Origin: Atopobiaceae bacterium
Lineage (GTDB): Bacteria > Actinomycetota > Coriobacteriia > Coriobacteriales > Atopobiaceae
DNA length: 64,000 bases
Direction: 5' to 3'
NCBI GenBank assembly: GCA_030525685.1
Contig: JAUNEG010000005.1
Coordinates: 1 to 64,000 of the forward strand
Numbering within the stretch: position 1 is the first letter of the stretch; the number at the start of each line of letters is the position of its first letter. The notes beneath the pieces were generated by a model. It was not told where the DNA came from. It worked only from the letters and a program-made list of their open reading frames with translations, and searched no databases. Both the position numbers and the translations under genes were made by a program. This document shows, one piece after another, positions 48,669 to 56,676 of the stretch.

Positions 48669-49601
48669 ATGATCTACACCGTCACGCTCAACCCCGCCCT
48701 CGACAAGACCGTCCACATCCCCAACTTCACCCTCGACGCGGTCAACCGCATCACCGAGCTGCGGCGCGACGCCGGCGGCAAGGGCATCAACGTCTCCAAG
48801 GTCATCGCCAAGCTCGGCGGCACCTCCGAGGCCGTGGCCATCCTCTCCGGCGACACGGGAAGCTGGATCGCCGGGGCTCTCAAGCAGGCGGGCATCCGCG
48901 TGAAGGCCTTCCCGGCCAACGGCGAGACGCGCACCAACCTCAAGGTCATCGACCCGGTGAACGACACCCACACCGACATCAACGAGCCCGGCCCCGCAGT
49001 CACCGACGACCTGCTGGACGAGATGCTCGACGTCCTGGCCGAGGAGATTTGCGAGGGCGACTACGTGGTCCTCTCCGGAAGCCTCCCCGCCGGCGTGAGC
49101 CGCTCGACCTACGGTGCCTGGACCCGCACGCTGCGCCACGCCGGTGCCCACGTCTACCTCGACGCCGACGGCGACGCCCTCGAGGCGGGCCTCAAGGGCA
49201 AGCCCTTCTTCACCAAGCCCAACAACCACGAGCTCTCCGCACTCGTGGGCCGCGAGCTCGCAACCGTGGACGAGATCGCCTCCGCCGCGCACGAGCTGGT
49301 CGACCGAGGCGTGGAGCGCGTGGTCATCTCCATGGGCGGCGAGGGCGCGCTGCTCGCCACCGCAAACGAGACCTGGCACGCCTCCTCGGTGAAGGTGCCC
49401 GTGGGGTCCACGGTGGGCGCCGGGGACTCCGTGGTCGCGGCCTTCGCCTACGCCGACGCCCAGGGCCTGGGCATCGAGGACTCGCTGCGCCTGGCCATGG
49501 CCACCGGCGCCGCCAACGTCATGGAGTCCGGCACGCAGGCCGCCGAGCGCTCCGTCGTGGACGGCCTCGTCGACCGCGTTGAGGTCACGCGCCTGGCGTA
49601 G
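48669..49601 (+). CDS. fruK: 1-phosphofructokinase-type PfkB kinase
   Basis: The 310-residue ribokinase-fold enzyme starts MIYTVTLNPALDKTVHI. It has GGKGINVSKVIAKLGG, LSGSLPAGVSRSTYGAW and the catalytic VGAGDSVVAAFAYA. The pattern fits FruK/1-phosphofructokinase; tagatose-6-phosphate kinase (LacC) is a close alternative. No PTS fructose gene is adjacent, so substrate is not certain. GGAGG precedes the ATG. Confidence 0.88.
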   Translation: MIYTVTLNPALDKTVHIPNFTLDAVNRITELRRDAGGKGINVSKVIAKLGGTSEAVAILSGDTGSWIAGALKQAGIRVKAFPANGETRTNLKVIDPVNDTHTDINEPGPAVTDDLLDEMLDVLAEEICEGDYVVLSGSLPAGVSRSTYGAWTRTLRHAGAHVYLDADGDALEAGLKGKPFFTKPNNHELSALVGRELATVDEIASAAHELVDRGVERVVISMGGEGALLATANETWHASSVKVPVGSTVGAGDSVVAAFAYADAQGLGIEDSLRLAMATGAANVMESGTQAAERSVVDGLVDRVEVTRLA

Positions 49602-49685
49602 GAGCCTGACGCGCGAGGCGGGGCGGGGCGGCCCGCGCCCACGTCCTTCGCGCCCGTCCTTCTCGCCCGCCATCCCCCTCGCGCG

Positions 49686-49794
49686 GGTTAGCTTTACCGG
49701 CGCGTCCCCGTCTGGCGCGTGACTTGGGTTAGATCTACCGGCGCGTCCCCCTCCTGATCGCCGAATTGAGGGGGACGCGCCGGTGGTTTTAACC
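49686..49794. repeat. REP-like repeat cluster (GGTTA ... GTCCCC family), three copies
   Basis: Copies lie at 49686-49709 and 49727-49750 (plus, 41 bp apart) and 49771-49794 (minus). Each reads GGTTA, eight variable bases, then CCGGCGCGTCCCC. The last two form a hairpin. The cluster lies between convergent fruK and patatin genes. It is the same family as at 312-420, with mirror-image organisation. Confidence 0.8.
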
Positions 49795-49831
49795 CGACGC
49801 CCGGCGGGGGCGTGTCAGGCGAGAAGGGCCG

Positions 49832-50740
49832 CTAGCCGAGAAACGCCTCGATCTCCGCGATCCGCTCGGTCGCCTGCCGACGCCCGGCGACGTAGAGGGA
49901 GAGCAGCGACTCGCCGTCGCGCGTGGACGACCCCACGGCGACCGGCTCCTCCGGGGCGATCACGAGGCAGGTGCCAGCCTCCTCGAGCTCCCAGAGCCGC
50001 TCGCGCTGGGCGTTGTAGCGCTCGGCGCGGGTGCGCAGCGCCTCCAGGTAGTAGGGGTAGCGGTCGTAGCGGTGCGAGCGCAGCGCGATCTGCTCGCTCG
50101 AGCCCGCCTGCTCGCGGACGTAGCCCCGGTCCTGCGTGAGCACCACGAGCGCCCGCTCGGCCGCCGGCCGCCCCGCGACCTCGGGCGCACCCGGCAGGCC
50201 CAGCGCGGCCGCGTAGGGGATCGAGTCCGTGGTGCCGCCGTCGAGGTAGCGATGCCCGCCTACCTCCACGAGACGGCTCACCGTGGGAAGCGAGGCCGAG
50301 GCGCGCACGCGGTCGATGTCGTCGGGGAAGCTTCGCACCGGCAGGTAGGCCGGCGTGCCGAACGTCACGTCCGAGACGACGACCCACAGGGGCGTCCCGC
50401 TCTCGTTGAACGTCGCCACGTCGCAGGGGTCCAGACGGTTCTGGACCTCGTCGTACATGAAGTCGGCGCCGGCGATGTCCCCGGTCGTGGCGAACGACCA
50501 CAGCGACATGAAGCGGCGGTCGTCGCGGAAGGCGAGGATGTCGCGCATGGTGCGCCCGATCTGGCGCGAGCGGAAGTTCGACGCGTTCACCGCGCCGGCC
50601 GAGACGCCCCAGATGCCGGAGAAGGCGTAGATGCCGCGCTCCTGCAGCACGTCGAGCACGCCTGCCGTGAACATCCCGCGAAAGCCGCCGCCCTCCAGCA
50701 CGAGCGCGGGCGCGACGACACCGTTCCTCTCGTCAGACAT
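49832..50740 (-). CDS. Patatin-like phospholipase
   Basis: The 302-residue protein has the oxyanion-hole motif GGGFRGMF, the nucleophile elbow GVSAG (GxSxG) and the second catalytic residue in YLDGG (DG). It lacks a signal peptide and membrane segments, so it is probably a cytosolic lipid acyl hydrolase of the RssA/YjjU kind. ATG at 50740 follows GGAGG. Its start overlaps the end of the serine recombinase reading frame by eight bases, and the mobile element begins about 20 bp upstream of it, so its native promoter has probably been separated from it. Confidence 0.9.
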   Translation of the reverse strand: MSDERNGVVAPALVLEGGGFRGMFTAGVLDVLQERGIYAFSGIWGVSAGAVNASNFRSRQIGRTMRDILAFRDDRRFMSLWSFATTGDIAGADFMYDEVQNRLDPCDVATFNESGTPLWVVVSDVTFGTPAYLPVRSFPDDIDRVRASASLPTVSRLVEVGGHRYLDGGTTDSIPYAAALGLPGAPEVAGRPAAERALVVLTQDRGYVREQAGSSEQIALRSHRYDRYPYYLEALRTRAERYNAQRERLWELEEAGTCLVIAPEEPVAVGSSTRDGESLLSLYVAGRRQATERIAEIEAFLG

Positions 50741-52367
50741 GAGACCTCCCAACGAAAAAATGACAGCGGCCGCGGGCCCTGGGGGCCGACGGCCGCGAAG
50801 CGTGCATGGTGGAGCCAAAGGGGAAGCAATCGAACTTGACGGCTTCCCCTCTATCAAAAGGGTTGCCGCCCTCCTCGAAGTACACTTCCCAAGGCACCTC
50901 GCCATGGTCGCCCGAGTACCACGACGTTATCATAAGCCCGGTCTCGCTGACGTATATCTTATCGACGAAGTATTCCAGCACCTGCCCGCGCACCTCCGGG
51001 TCGGAGAAGTCCGCGTGCAGGAACTTCTCGAAGTACGCCCGGATGCTGTGCTCGTCCTCGCACAGGGCGGCGCGGACGTTCTCCGTCTCGATGGCCTCGC
51101 CGAGTGCGCGCTTCTGCTCTTCGAGCTGCACCAGGCGCTCCGTGACCGTCTCGCTCACGACGCCCGACTCGATGACCTTGACGAGGTTCGCCAGGCTCTT
51201 CTCGACGTCCCGGCGCTTCGCCTCCAGCCCGTCCAGATACCCCGTGTCGCGGTAGTTCTTCTCGTAGTACGCGGCGGCGTCCACGGCTAGAGACATCAGG
51301 TTCTCGGAATCGTCCAGGATGTCCTCCAGAATCTGCAGGGCCACGTCCTCAATCACGTCCTTGCGCAGCTTCTTCATGTCGCACTCGTGGCGGCGCTGGG
51401 CGGCGCAATAGTAGTAGTAATACGTGCGCCCCGTCTTGCTCGTGCCGGACACGCCCTGCATCGGGCTTCCGCATTTGGCGCAGCAGAGCTTGCCCGTCAG
51501 CCAGTAGCGCGGCGCCTCGTTCTCGTCCATACCGCGCGCCCGCTGGGAGCCTCGCCGCTTGTTCTCGGCGAACTTCCGCTGCACGGCCTCGAAGGTCGCC
51601 ACGTCCACCAGCGCTGGCATGCCGCCATCGACCACGATGTCGCCGTGGCGGTACTCGCCGATGTAGGCGCGGTTCTGGAGCATCTTGTTCATCGTCTTCA
51701 CGCCGAACCTCGCGCCCCGCGTGGTGCGCAGCCCCTGGGCGTTCAGCTCGTCGCAGATGTCCTGCATCGCCTTGCCCGCCGCGTACTCCGCGAACATCCG
51801 CTGCACGAACGGCGCGGTGTCCGGGTCAACGACGTACTTCTTGGTCGCCTTGTCCACGCCGTAGCCGAACAGCTTGTGCCCGTTGTACAGGGCGTGCTGG
51901 GCGTTGTAGTCCATGCCGCGCTGGATGTTCTGCGAGAGCTGGCGGCTGTAATACTCCGCCATGGACTCCATCAGGCCCTCGATGAGCACGCCCTCCGGCC
52001 CGTCGGTGGGGATGTTCTCCGCCAGCAGGCGTATCTCGCAGCCCGCCTCTCGTATGGTGCGCTTGGCCATCGCCAGCACGTACTTGTCACGCCCGAGACG
52101 GTCGGTCTTCCACATGATGAGGACGCGGGGACGGATTTTTGCGACCTCCGACAGCATCAGCTGGAACCCCGGTCGGTTCTCGGTGGTGCCGGATATGGCC
52201 GCATCCTCGTACTCCTTCACGATGCGGAACCCGTGGGCGTCCGCCCAGTCGTGCGCAAGCTCGCGCTGCTGGTCGATGCTCGCCTCGTTCTGCGAGTGGG
52301 ACGAGAACCGATAGTACGCGATGGCGAGGTTGTTGTCGTTCAGCTCGGCTTTCTTGCGTCTCGCCAT
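50733..52367 (-). CDS. Large serine recombinase (integrase)
   Basis: The 544-residue protein has an N-terminal resolvase domain with the catalytic serine at about residue 22 (YYRFSSHSQ), then IDQQRELAHDWADAHG and the LIMWKTDRLGRD motif. A recombinase domain (FGYGVDKATKKYVVDP, GLRTTRGARFG), a zinc ribbon (CCAKCGSPM with YYYCAAQRRHEC) and a coiled coil follow. This architecture belongs to phage/ICE integrases. It is at the left end of the element and its last codons overlap patatin. The start abuts the RHH gene stop. Confidence 0.95.
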   Translation of the reverse strand: MARRKKAELNDNNLAIAYYRFSSHSQNEASIDQQRELAHDWADAHGFRIVKEYEDAAISGTTENRPGFQLMLSEVAKIRPRVLIMWKTDRLGRDKYVLAMAKRTIREAGCEIRLLAENIPTDGPEGVLIEGLMESMAEYYSRQLSQNIQRGMDYNAQHALYNGHKLFGYGVDKATKKYVVDPDTAPFVQRMFAEYAAGKAMQDICDELNAQGLRTTRGARFGVKTMNKMLQNRAYIGEYRHGDIVVDGGMPALVDVATFEAVQRKFAENKRRGSQRARGMDENEAPRYWLTGKLCCAKCGSPMQGVSGTSKTGRTYYYYYCAAQRRHECDMKKLRKDVIEDVALQILEDILDDSENLMSLAVDAAAYYEKNYRDTGYLDGLEAKRRDVEKSLANLVKVIESGVVSETVTERLVQLEEQKRALGEAIETENVRAALCEDEHSIRAYFEKFLHADFSDPEVRGQVLEYFVDKIYVSETGLMITSWYSGDHGEVPWEVYFEEGGNPFDRGEAVKFDCFPFGSTMHASRPSAPRARGRCHFFVGRSHV

Positions 52368-52562
52368 TTACTCGCTTCCTCCTTCCCGTTGCCACATCTC
52401 CTCGCCGGCGTGTTCCTCAATCCATCCGTGGATTATCGAGGCAATCGTGACCCCGCGTTCCGCCGCCATAATCTTGAGCGTCCGCTTGTCATCGACGGTG
52501 ATGGACAGGGAAAGCACCGTGCGCTCCGGCGCTGCGCCCGTCGTATTGGTCTTGTCAGCCAT
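52368..52562 (-). CDS. Small ribbon-helix-helix-like protein
   Basis: A 64-residue protein: SLSITVDDKRTLKIMAAERG then VTIASIIHGWIEEHAGEE, a strand followed by two helices consistent with an Arc/CopG-type RHH DNA-binding protein. AGGAGGGG precedes the ATG at 52562 and the stop directly precedes the recombinase start. It may regulate recombinase expression or act as a directionality factor; the role is inference from context. An A/T-rich promoter (TATAATTATATA) lies upstream at about 52588-52606. Confidence 0.75.
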   Translation of the reverse strand: MADKTNTTGAAPERTVLSLSITVDDKRTLKIMAAERGVTIASIIHGWIEEHAGEEMWQREGGSE

Positions 52563-52635
52563 AGTGCCCCTCCTAAAATTACTTATCTATATAATTATAT
52601 AATTTCAGGGAGGAAAAGTCAGTCAGTAGGAAGAG

Positions 52636-52665
52636 AAGGCCCGGCATGCCATCATGCCGGGCCTT
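52636..52665. terminator. Terminator after the Xre regulator
   Basis: AAGGCCCGGCATG and CATGCCGGGCCTT are perfect 13-bp arms around CCAT, between the Xre gene and the RHH gene. Confidence 0.85.
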
Positions 52666-52692
52666 CAGGGTCCTTCGATTCGGCCATCGCGC

Positions 52693-53028
52693 TCACCCCA
52701 TGTGCTTGTCCAGCGAGGCCTTGAGCGATTCCACGGTCTCCGCCATCACGCTCAGCTGCTCCTCCGTGCAGGAGTCAAGCACCCGCCGGACGCGCTCCGT
52801 GACCGCGTCCTTGCTGAAGCGGGGCGAGTCGTACAGCAGTGCGTCGACCTCCACGCCCAGCGCCCCGGACAGCCTCACCATGACCGGGAGGCTCAGCTTC
52901 GTGTTCCCCGTCTCAATATGGCTCATATGCGTGGCGGAGATGTCAACCCTCTCTGCCAGCGCCTCCTGCGACAGACCGCACGCCTTGCGATAGCGGCGTA
53001 TGCGCTGCCCAATCTCGTAATATTCCAT
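52693..53028 (-). CDS. Xre-family HTH transcriptional regulator
   Basis: The 111-residue protein has a classic HTH_3 domain (IGQRIRRYRKACGLSQEALA, ERVDISATHMSHIETGNTKL) near the N-terminus and a helical C-terminal tail (VLDSCTEEQLSVMAETVESL). It resembles element-borne Cro/CI or SinR-like repressors. I use the ATG at 53028; an earlier ATG at 53052 overlaps the operator palindrome. It is divergent from the cargo genes and probably autoregulated. Confidence 0.88.
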   Translation of the reverse strand: MEYYEIGQRIRRYRKACGLSQEALAERVDISATHMSHIETGNTKLSLPVMVRLSGALGVEVDALLYDSPRFSKDAVTERVRRVLDSCTEEQLSVMAETVESLKASLDKHMG

Positions 53029-53042
53029 CCTTTCACCGCCTA

Positions 53043-53069
53043 TACAATTCATCTATCACTTGAATTGTA
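53043..53069. promoter_or_regulatory. Operator-like palindrome in the Xre divergent region
   Basis: TACAATTCA and TGAATTGTA are perfect 9-bp arms separated by 9 bp. The site overlaps the Xre 5' end and lies just before the plus-strand small ORF, suiting repression in both directions. Confidence 0.7.
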
Positions 53070-53079
53070 TGGAGGTTTT

Positions 53080-53181
53080 ATGTCTAATAGAATATACTGT
53101 ATAGGCGGTTTTCCGCTCATATACTTCATGTTTTTCGGCTCAGCATGTATCATGGAACCTATCTATGGAGCCGTGCCTTGA
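53080..53181 (+). CDS. Possible 33-residue hydrophobic peptide
   Basis: An ATG at 53080 with GGAGG five bases upstream encodes a 33-residue peptide, IYCIGGFPLIYFMFFGSACI at its centre, with one likely membrane segment and the end MEPIYGAVP. It lies between the Xre operator and the lipoprotein gene on the same strand as the cargo. A leader peptide, a membrane microprotein or a toxin-like peptide are possible. Only the start site and hydrophobicity support it. Confidence 0.4.
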   Translation: MSNRIYCIGGFPLIYFMFFGSACIMEPIYGAVP

Positions 53182-53231
53182 CGGACGCGGCGGGAGGGAA
53201 GACGACTATTCATGAACACGGAGGTAGCAAT

Positions 53232-54254
53232 ATGAAACAGAAAGCAAAATCCGCCGTCGCGGTCGCGGCGGCATGTCTGCTCGCGGTCTCCCTCACGGGC
53301 TGCGGCGGCACGAACAGCACGAAACAGGAGGAGCCTCAGAACGAGACCACACAACAGGAGCAGAGCGCCCCTGCCCCCGAGCCGGAACCAGAGGACACAC
53401 TGGAGAGTCATGTGTCAATCACCGACGTCAGCCTGTCGGAAATCAAAGTGTACTCAACAAGTGTGGACAGCTACGACCCAGAGCGCGGTTACGTCATACA
53501 GGCGACCGTGACCAACGACAACGACGAGTCCTGCGACATCACTCCGTACTTCGCCGTGGACATAACGGGCGACGATGACTACGGAGCAGAACAGACCCAA
53601 AGGGTCATCATCTCCGGCAGCGAGATATTCACCCCCTACGGCCCCGAACCCGCAATGCAGAGCATGCAGCCCGTCGGTCTCGCCCCGCACGAGACCAAAG
53701 ACGTCAGATACTACGTCTATCTGGACGGCGCCGGCCCGATTCTGGCATCACCCTTGTCAAACGACAAAGAAGATACGTCTGAGGATTACGGAATCGGTCC
53801 GCTTGACTCCATCCCACTCGGAGGCGATGAAGACGGAAAATACTATTCCCATGAAATAACCTCTCTCGCGAACGTCGAGGTCGTCTCGTTCAGCGTAGCC
53901 GAGTCGAGCATGACGTATATTCCCGCCGACGAATGGGGGAAGGGCGTCATTCTGAACGAGGAGTACGACGACGGTTCGAGCTGGGGCGGCTATCCCACCT
54001 ACGAGAGCATCATCACCGGCTCCATCGCCAACCCGACGCAGGACCGATGGCTGTCAGCCACAGCCCAGTTCGACGTCGCCCTGAGCGGGCAGACGCTGAA
54101 CTCCGCGGGGCTTCGGGGAACCTACGCCACCCTCGACCACGTGGACAGGGGAGCTTCCGCCGAGCTTACCGAGAACTCCATCGTCACCACGCAGAACGAC
54201 TACGACGTGACGCTCACCCCGGCGCTTCTGGCATATGAGCCGGACTTGGGCTAA
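53232..54254 (+). CDS. Element-borne lipoprotein of unknown function
   Basis: The 340-residue product has a signal peptide and lipobox VSLTGC, then a Gln/Glu/Pro-rich spacer and a beta-rich ectodomain. SHVSITDVSLSEIKV and YVIQATVTNDNDESCDITPY resemble a DUF4352-like or immunoglobulin-like fold seen in Gram-positive element lipoproteins, but I cannot name it. GGAGG precedes the ATG at 53232. It is followed 25 bp later by a membrane-anchored surface protein; both are probably cargo expressed outside the cell, perhaps in adhesion, exclusion or host interaction. Confidence 0.85.
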   Translation: MKQKAKSAVAVAAACLLAVSLTGCGGTNSTKQEEPQNETTQQEQSAPAPEPEPEDTLESHVSITDVSLSEIKVYSTSVDSYDPERGYVIQATVTNDNDESCDITPYFAVDITGDDDYGAEQTQRVIISGSEIFTPYGPEPAMQSMQPVGLAPHETKDVRYYVYLDGAGPILASPLSNDKEDTSEDYGIGPLDSIPLGGDEDGKYYSHEITSLANVEVVSFSVAESSMTYIPADEWGKGVILNEEYDDGSSWGGYPTYESIITGSIANPTQDRWLSATAQFDVALSGQTLNSAGLRGTYATLDHVDRGASAELTENSIVTTQNDYDVTLTPALLAYEPDLG

Positions 54255-54279
54255 AACGCCTGAAGTGAGGAGAAAAACC

Positions 54280-55533
54280 ATGGATAAAATCAAGCAATGG
54301 ATTTCAAGCCACAAGCCGCAGACGGCGGGCATTGCCGTGACCGTCGTGCTCGCACTCGCACTCGGAGGCGTGGGCATCGCCTACACGACCGGCGCCTTCA
54401 CGCCGGGAGATGCGAACAGGCCCGTGACCGAGACGAAGAAGACTGATAAGACCAAGACCGAGGACGAGGCCAAGACCGCCGAGGTCACCCTCAACGTCAC
54501 CGCCGATGCGGGTTGGGACGAGGCTTCCACCCCCGCCATCGCCCACATCAAGGGCACAGACGGCACCGACACCGAGGGCGTCGACTTCTACCACGCCGTC
54601 GCGCCCGATGCCGAGGGCAACAAAGGTGCCTCCACCGTGACGCTCGCCGAGGGCGGCTACACCGTGAGCCTCATCAGCCCCGTCAACGCCGACGGCTCCG
54701 CCTACGAGGTCCCGGGCACCGGCAAGCCCGTCGACGTGACCGTGGACGCCGACACCCAAGACGCACCCGCCGTCGACTGCCCGATGACGCGAGTCCCCGC
54801 CGACGAGGTCACCGACGAGATGCTCGCGGACATCGTCGAGAAGACCAAGGACGCCGTCGAGGGAGGAGACGAGACCCTGAAGGGCGAGGCGGGCACGGAC
54901 GTCCTTGCCAAGCTCGAGGCCAACGTGGCCGCCAATGCGAACGTCACCGACGAGACCAAGCAGACCGCGAAGGACGCCGACAAGGAGGTCGACGTGGACG
55001 GCGCGCCCGCGAAGACCGCGCCGAAGGCACCCGATGCGGGCAACAAAGGCTCTGACAAGGGTTCCGACAAGGGTCGCGTCGTGGCACCGGCCAAGCCGTC
55101 CGCCCCGTCCAAGCCCTCCAAGCCCTCCGGCACGAACGCCTCGTCGAGCAAGCCCGCGAAGCCCGAGCCTAAGCACGAGCACCGTTGGGTGGAGCATAAG
55201 GCCACCCGCCAGGTCTGGGTCGAGAACTGGGTTGACGTGCCCGACTACGAGACGCGCGAAATCTCAGGTGGCCAGCTGTACACGCCCACCGACGACCCCG
55301 ACTTTTGGGCGCCGAACGGCGAGACCTATTGGTTCTACACGGATGCCGACCGTGAGGCGTTCCACAATCTCATTATCAACAAGATAAAGAACGAAGACTA
55401 CACCGGTAGCTATATCAACCGCTCCAAGACCGAGAAGGTCCAGGTCGGCTCCCACAGGGAGGACCACGGCCACTGGGAGACCGAGACCTACGTCGACTAC
55501 GTCTACTGCGCCGACTGCGGTGCGCGAAAGTAG
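54280..55533 (+). CDS. Membrane-anchored protein with C-terminal His/Cys domain
   Basis: The 417-residue protein begins with a cytoplasmic Lys-rich segment and one membrane helix (AGIAVTVVLALALGGVGIAY). Outside are a beta-sandwich-like domain (EVTLNVTADAGW), a helical region, a Lys/Pro/Ser-rich linker (PSKPSKPSGTNASSSKPAKP) and a C-terminal module HEHRWVEHKATRQVWVENWV ending VDYVYCADCGARK. The HxH and CxxC pairs suggest a zinc-binding module. A remnant of a second copy of this C-terminus follows at 55774-55850. GAGGAG precedes the ATG. Function unknown. Confidence 0.85.
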   Translation: MDKIKQWISSHKPQTAGIAVTVVLALALGGVGIAYTTGAFTPGDANRPVTETKKTDKTKTEDEAKTAEVTLNVTADAGWDEASTPAIAHIKGTDGTDTEGVDFYHAVAPDAEGNKGASTVTLAEGGYTVSLISPVNADGSAYEVPGTGKPVDVTVDADTQDAPAVDCPMTRVPADEVTDEMLADIVEKTKDAVEGGDETLKGEAGTDVLAKLEANVAANANVTDETKQTAKDADKEVDVDGAPAKTAPKAPDAGNKGSDKGSDKGRVVAPAKPSAPSKPSKPSGTNASSSKPAKPEPKHEHRWVEHKATRQVWVENWVDVPDYETREISGGQLYTPTDDPDFWAPNGETYWFYTDADREAFHNLIINKIKNEDYTGSYINRSKTEKVQVGSHREDHGHWETETYVDYVYCADCGARK

Positions 55534-55555
55534 TAGCACCGGACGCTTTCGCACA

Positions 55556-55585
55556 GGCGCCCCTCATCCGAGGGGCGTCTTTTTT
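55556..55585 (+). terminator. Cargo operon terminator
   Basis: GGCGCCCCTC and GAGGGGCGTC form the stem, followed by six T. It lies 22 bp after the stop of the His/Cys protein. Confidence 0.9.
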
Positions 55586-55772
55586 ATGGCGCAGGCGGCG
55601 CCGAGACGCCGCCGGGAGCGCGCGTACCCGTGGGAGGGCGGGCGCATACCCCCGAAAGTATGCGGTCGGGCGCCCGACACGCTCCAGCCCCGACACTGTC
55701 ATTCGCGTTTCTTGGTACGACACCGATGTCGCAACGGCATCGGGAGGCAGAGCCCTTGGCGCACGGGCGGAT

Positions 55773-55850
55773 GCAGAAGAGAAGGAGCATTACAAACAGG
55801 AGTCCTACGTGGACTACCAGTGTTGCACTGGCTGCGGTGCGACGAAATAG
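55773..55850 (+). pseudogene. Duplicated 3' end of the His/Cys protein gene
   Basis: In one frame this segment encodes EEKEHYKQESYVDYQCCTGC and GATK followed by a stop, clearly parallel to ETETYVDYVYCADCGARK and stop at 55533. No upstream reading frame remains, and a similar hairpin-plus-T-run terminator follows, so the gene end and its terminator have been duplicated and the rest lost. The rest of the 485-bp gap (55534-56018) contains only terminators. Confidence 0.75.
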
Positions 55851-55877
55851 CGCAGGGAATCTGCCCGCGTACGCGAG

Positions 55878-55905
55878 GCGCCCCCCTTTGAGGGGGCGCT
55901 TTTTT
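55878..55905 (+). terminator. Second terminator, after the duplicated 3' end
   Basis: GCGCCCCC and GGGGGCGC form the stem with a short loop, then six T. It parallels the terminator at 55556-55585. Confidence 0.85.
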
Positions 55906-56018
55906 CGCGTACAGCCTGAATGCGAATGCAGGGCCTCCGTTCCCCTGGGTGGAACTGCCCCCTTCGAAGGATGCCTTCGGCATCGGGTGCGCACGTGAAG
56001 CAGAAAGGAGGTCCAAGC

Positions 56019-56357
56019 ATGGACGAAGACTGGAAGAAGCTTCACGGAACGAAGGAAGACGTCGCGTGGCGCATCAGGGTGCTCAAGCGCACCTCGCGCT
56101 CGCTCGCAGCCAAGGCGAAGGAGCTGGAGCGGATGACCGAGGCTGACGCGGACATGCCCGCCATGGACAACGAGTCGCTGGGACGGGTGCTGCGGCGCAT
56201 CGACAACGTGATGGAGTGGCGGTTCGTTGACGCGCTGGGCGAGGTTCAGCTGGACGCCGACATCCTGTCGGAGAGCATCGACTGCGAGACCCTGCGCGCC
56301 ATGCGCGAGTGCGTCGTACACGCCCTCGAAGGGCTGGAAGGGGGCGGCCGTGGCTGA
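56019..56357 (+). CDS. Element protein of unknown function, 112 residues
   Basis: I do not recognise this protein. It is soluble and mostly helical, with charged heptad-like segments (RIRVLKRTSRSLAAKAKELE, LGRVLRRIDNVMEWRFVDAL) suggesting a small coiled-coil or helical bundle. AAAGGAGG precedes the ATG at 56019. It overlaps the next gene by eight bases, so the two are coupled. Confidence 0.75.
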   Translation: MDEDWKKLHGTKEDVAWRIRVLKRTSRSLAAKAKELERMTEADADMPAMDNESLGRVLRRIDNVMEWRFVDALGEVQLDADILSESIDCETLRAMRECVVHALEGLEGGGRG

Positions 56358-56628
56358 GTTCGGCATCGAGACCTACGCAGACCTGGCCGAGACCTGCCGG
56401 GGCATGGTGCTCGCCAACGAGGTCGCCAAACGCCCCTTGGAGCTTGTGAGCGGCGAGCTTCTGCCCTGGGACGAGGTGTTCCAGTGGTACATCGTGCAAG
56501 ACCCCTCGTTCCTCATGGGGCACACCGACGAGCCGGTGTTCTACGACGGGGAGCTTGGTCTGTACGTGTGGGGTGTGACAACCTTCGGCACGGGCTGGTC
56601 GATTCTGCCCGCGCCCGAAATCCACTGA
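56350..56628 (+). CDS. Element protein of unknown function, 92 residues
   Basis: A GTG start at 56350 overlaps the previous gene. The product (ETYADLAETCRGMVLANEVA, then ELLPWDEVFQWYIVQ and LGLYVWGVTTFGTGW) is acidic and aromatic-rich, a pattern I associate with small immunity- or antirestriction-like proteins, but the link is weak. It is the last plus-strand gene before a bidirectional terminator. Translational coupling suggests it works with the preceding 112-residue protein. Confidence 0.7.
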   Translation: MAEFGIETYADLAETCRGMVLANEVAKRPLELVSGELLPWDEVFQWYIVQDPSFLMGHTDEPVFYDGELGLYVWGVTTFGTGWSILPAPEIH

Positions 56629-56639
56629 CCCGAAAGAAA

Positions 56640-56663
56640 GGGAGGCAGCGTTCGCTGCCTCCC
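56640..56663. terminator. Bidirectional terminator between cargo and mobilization operons
   Basis: GGGAGGCAGC and GCTGCCTCCC are perfect 10-bp arms with loop GTTC, followed by CTTTTTC on the plus strand. It separates convergent operons. Confidence 0.9.
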
Positions 56664-56676
56664 TAATCTTTTTCGC

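Noticed and set aside
52563-53043. Restriction-modification or abortive-infection genes in the element
   Set aside because: I looked for methyltransferase, nuclease and Abi motifs across the element and found none; the genes present are regulatory, exported or mobilization proteins.
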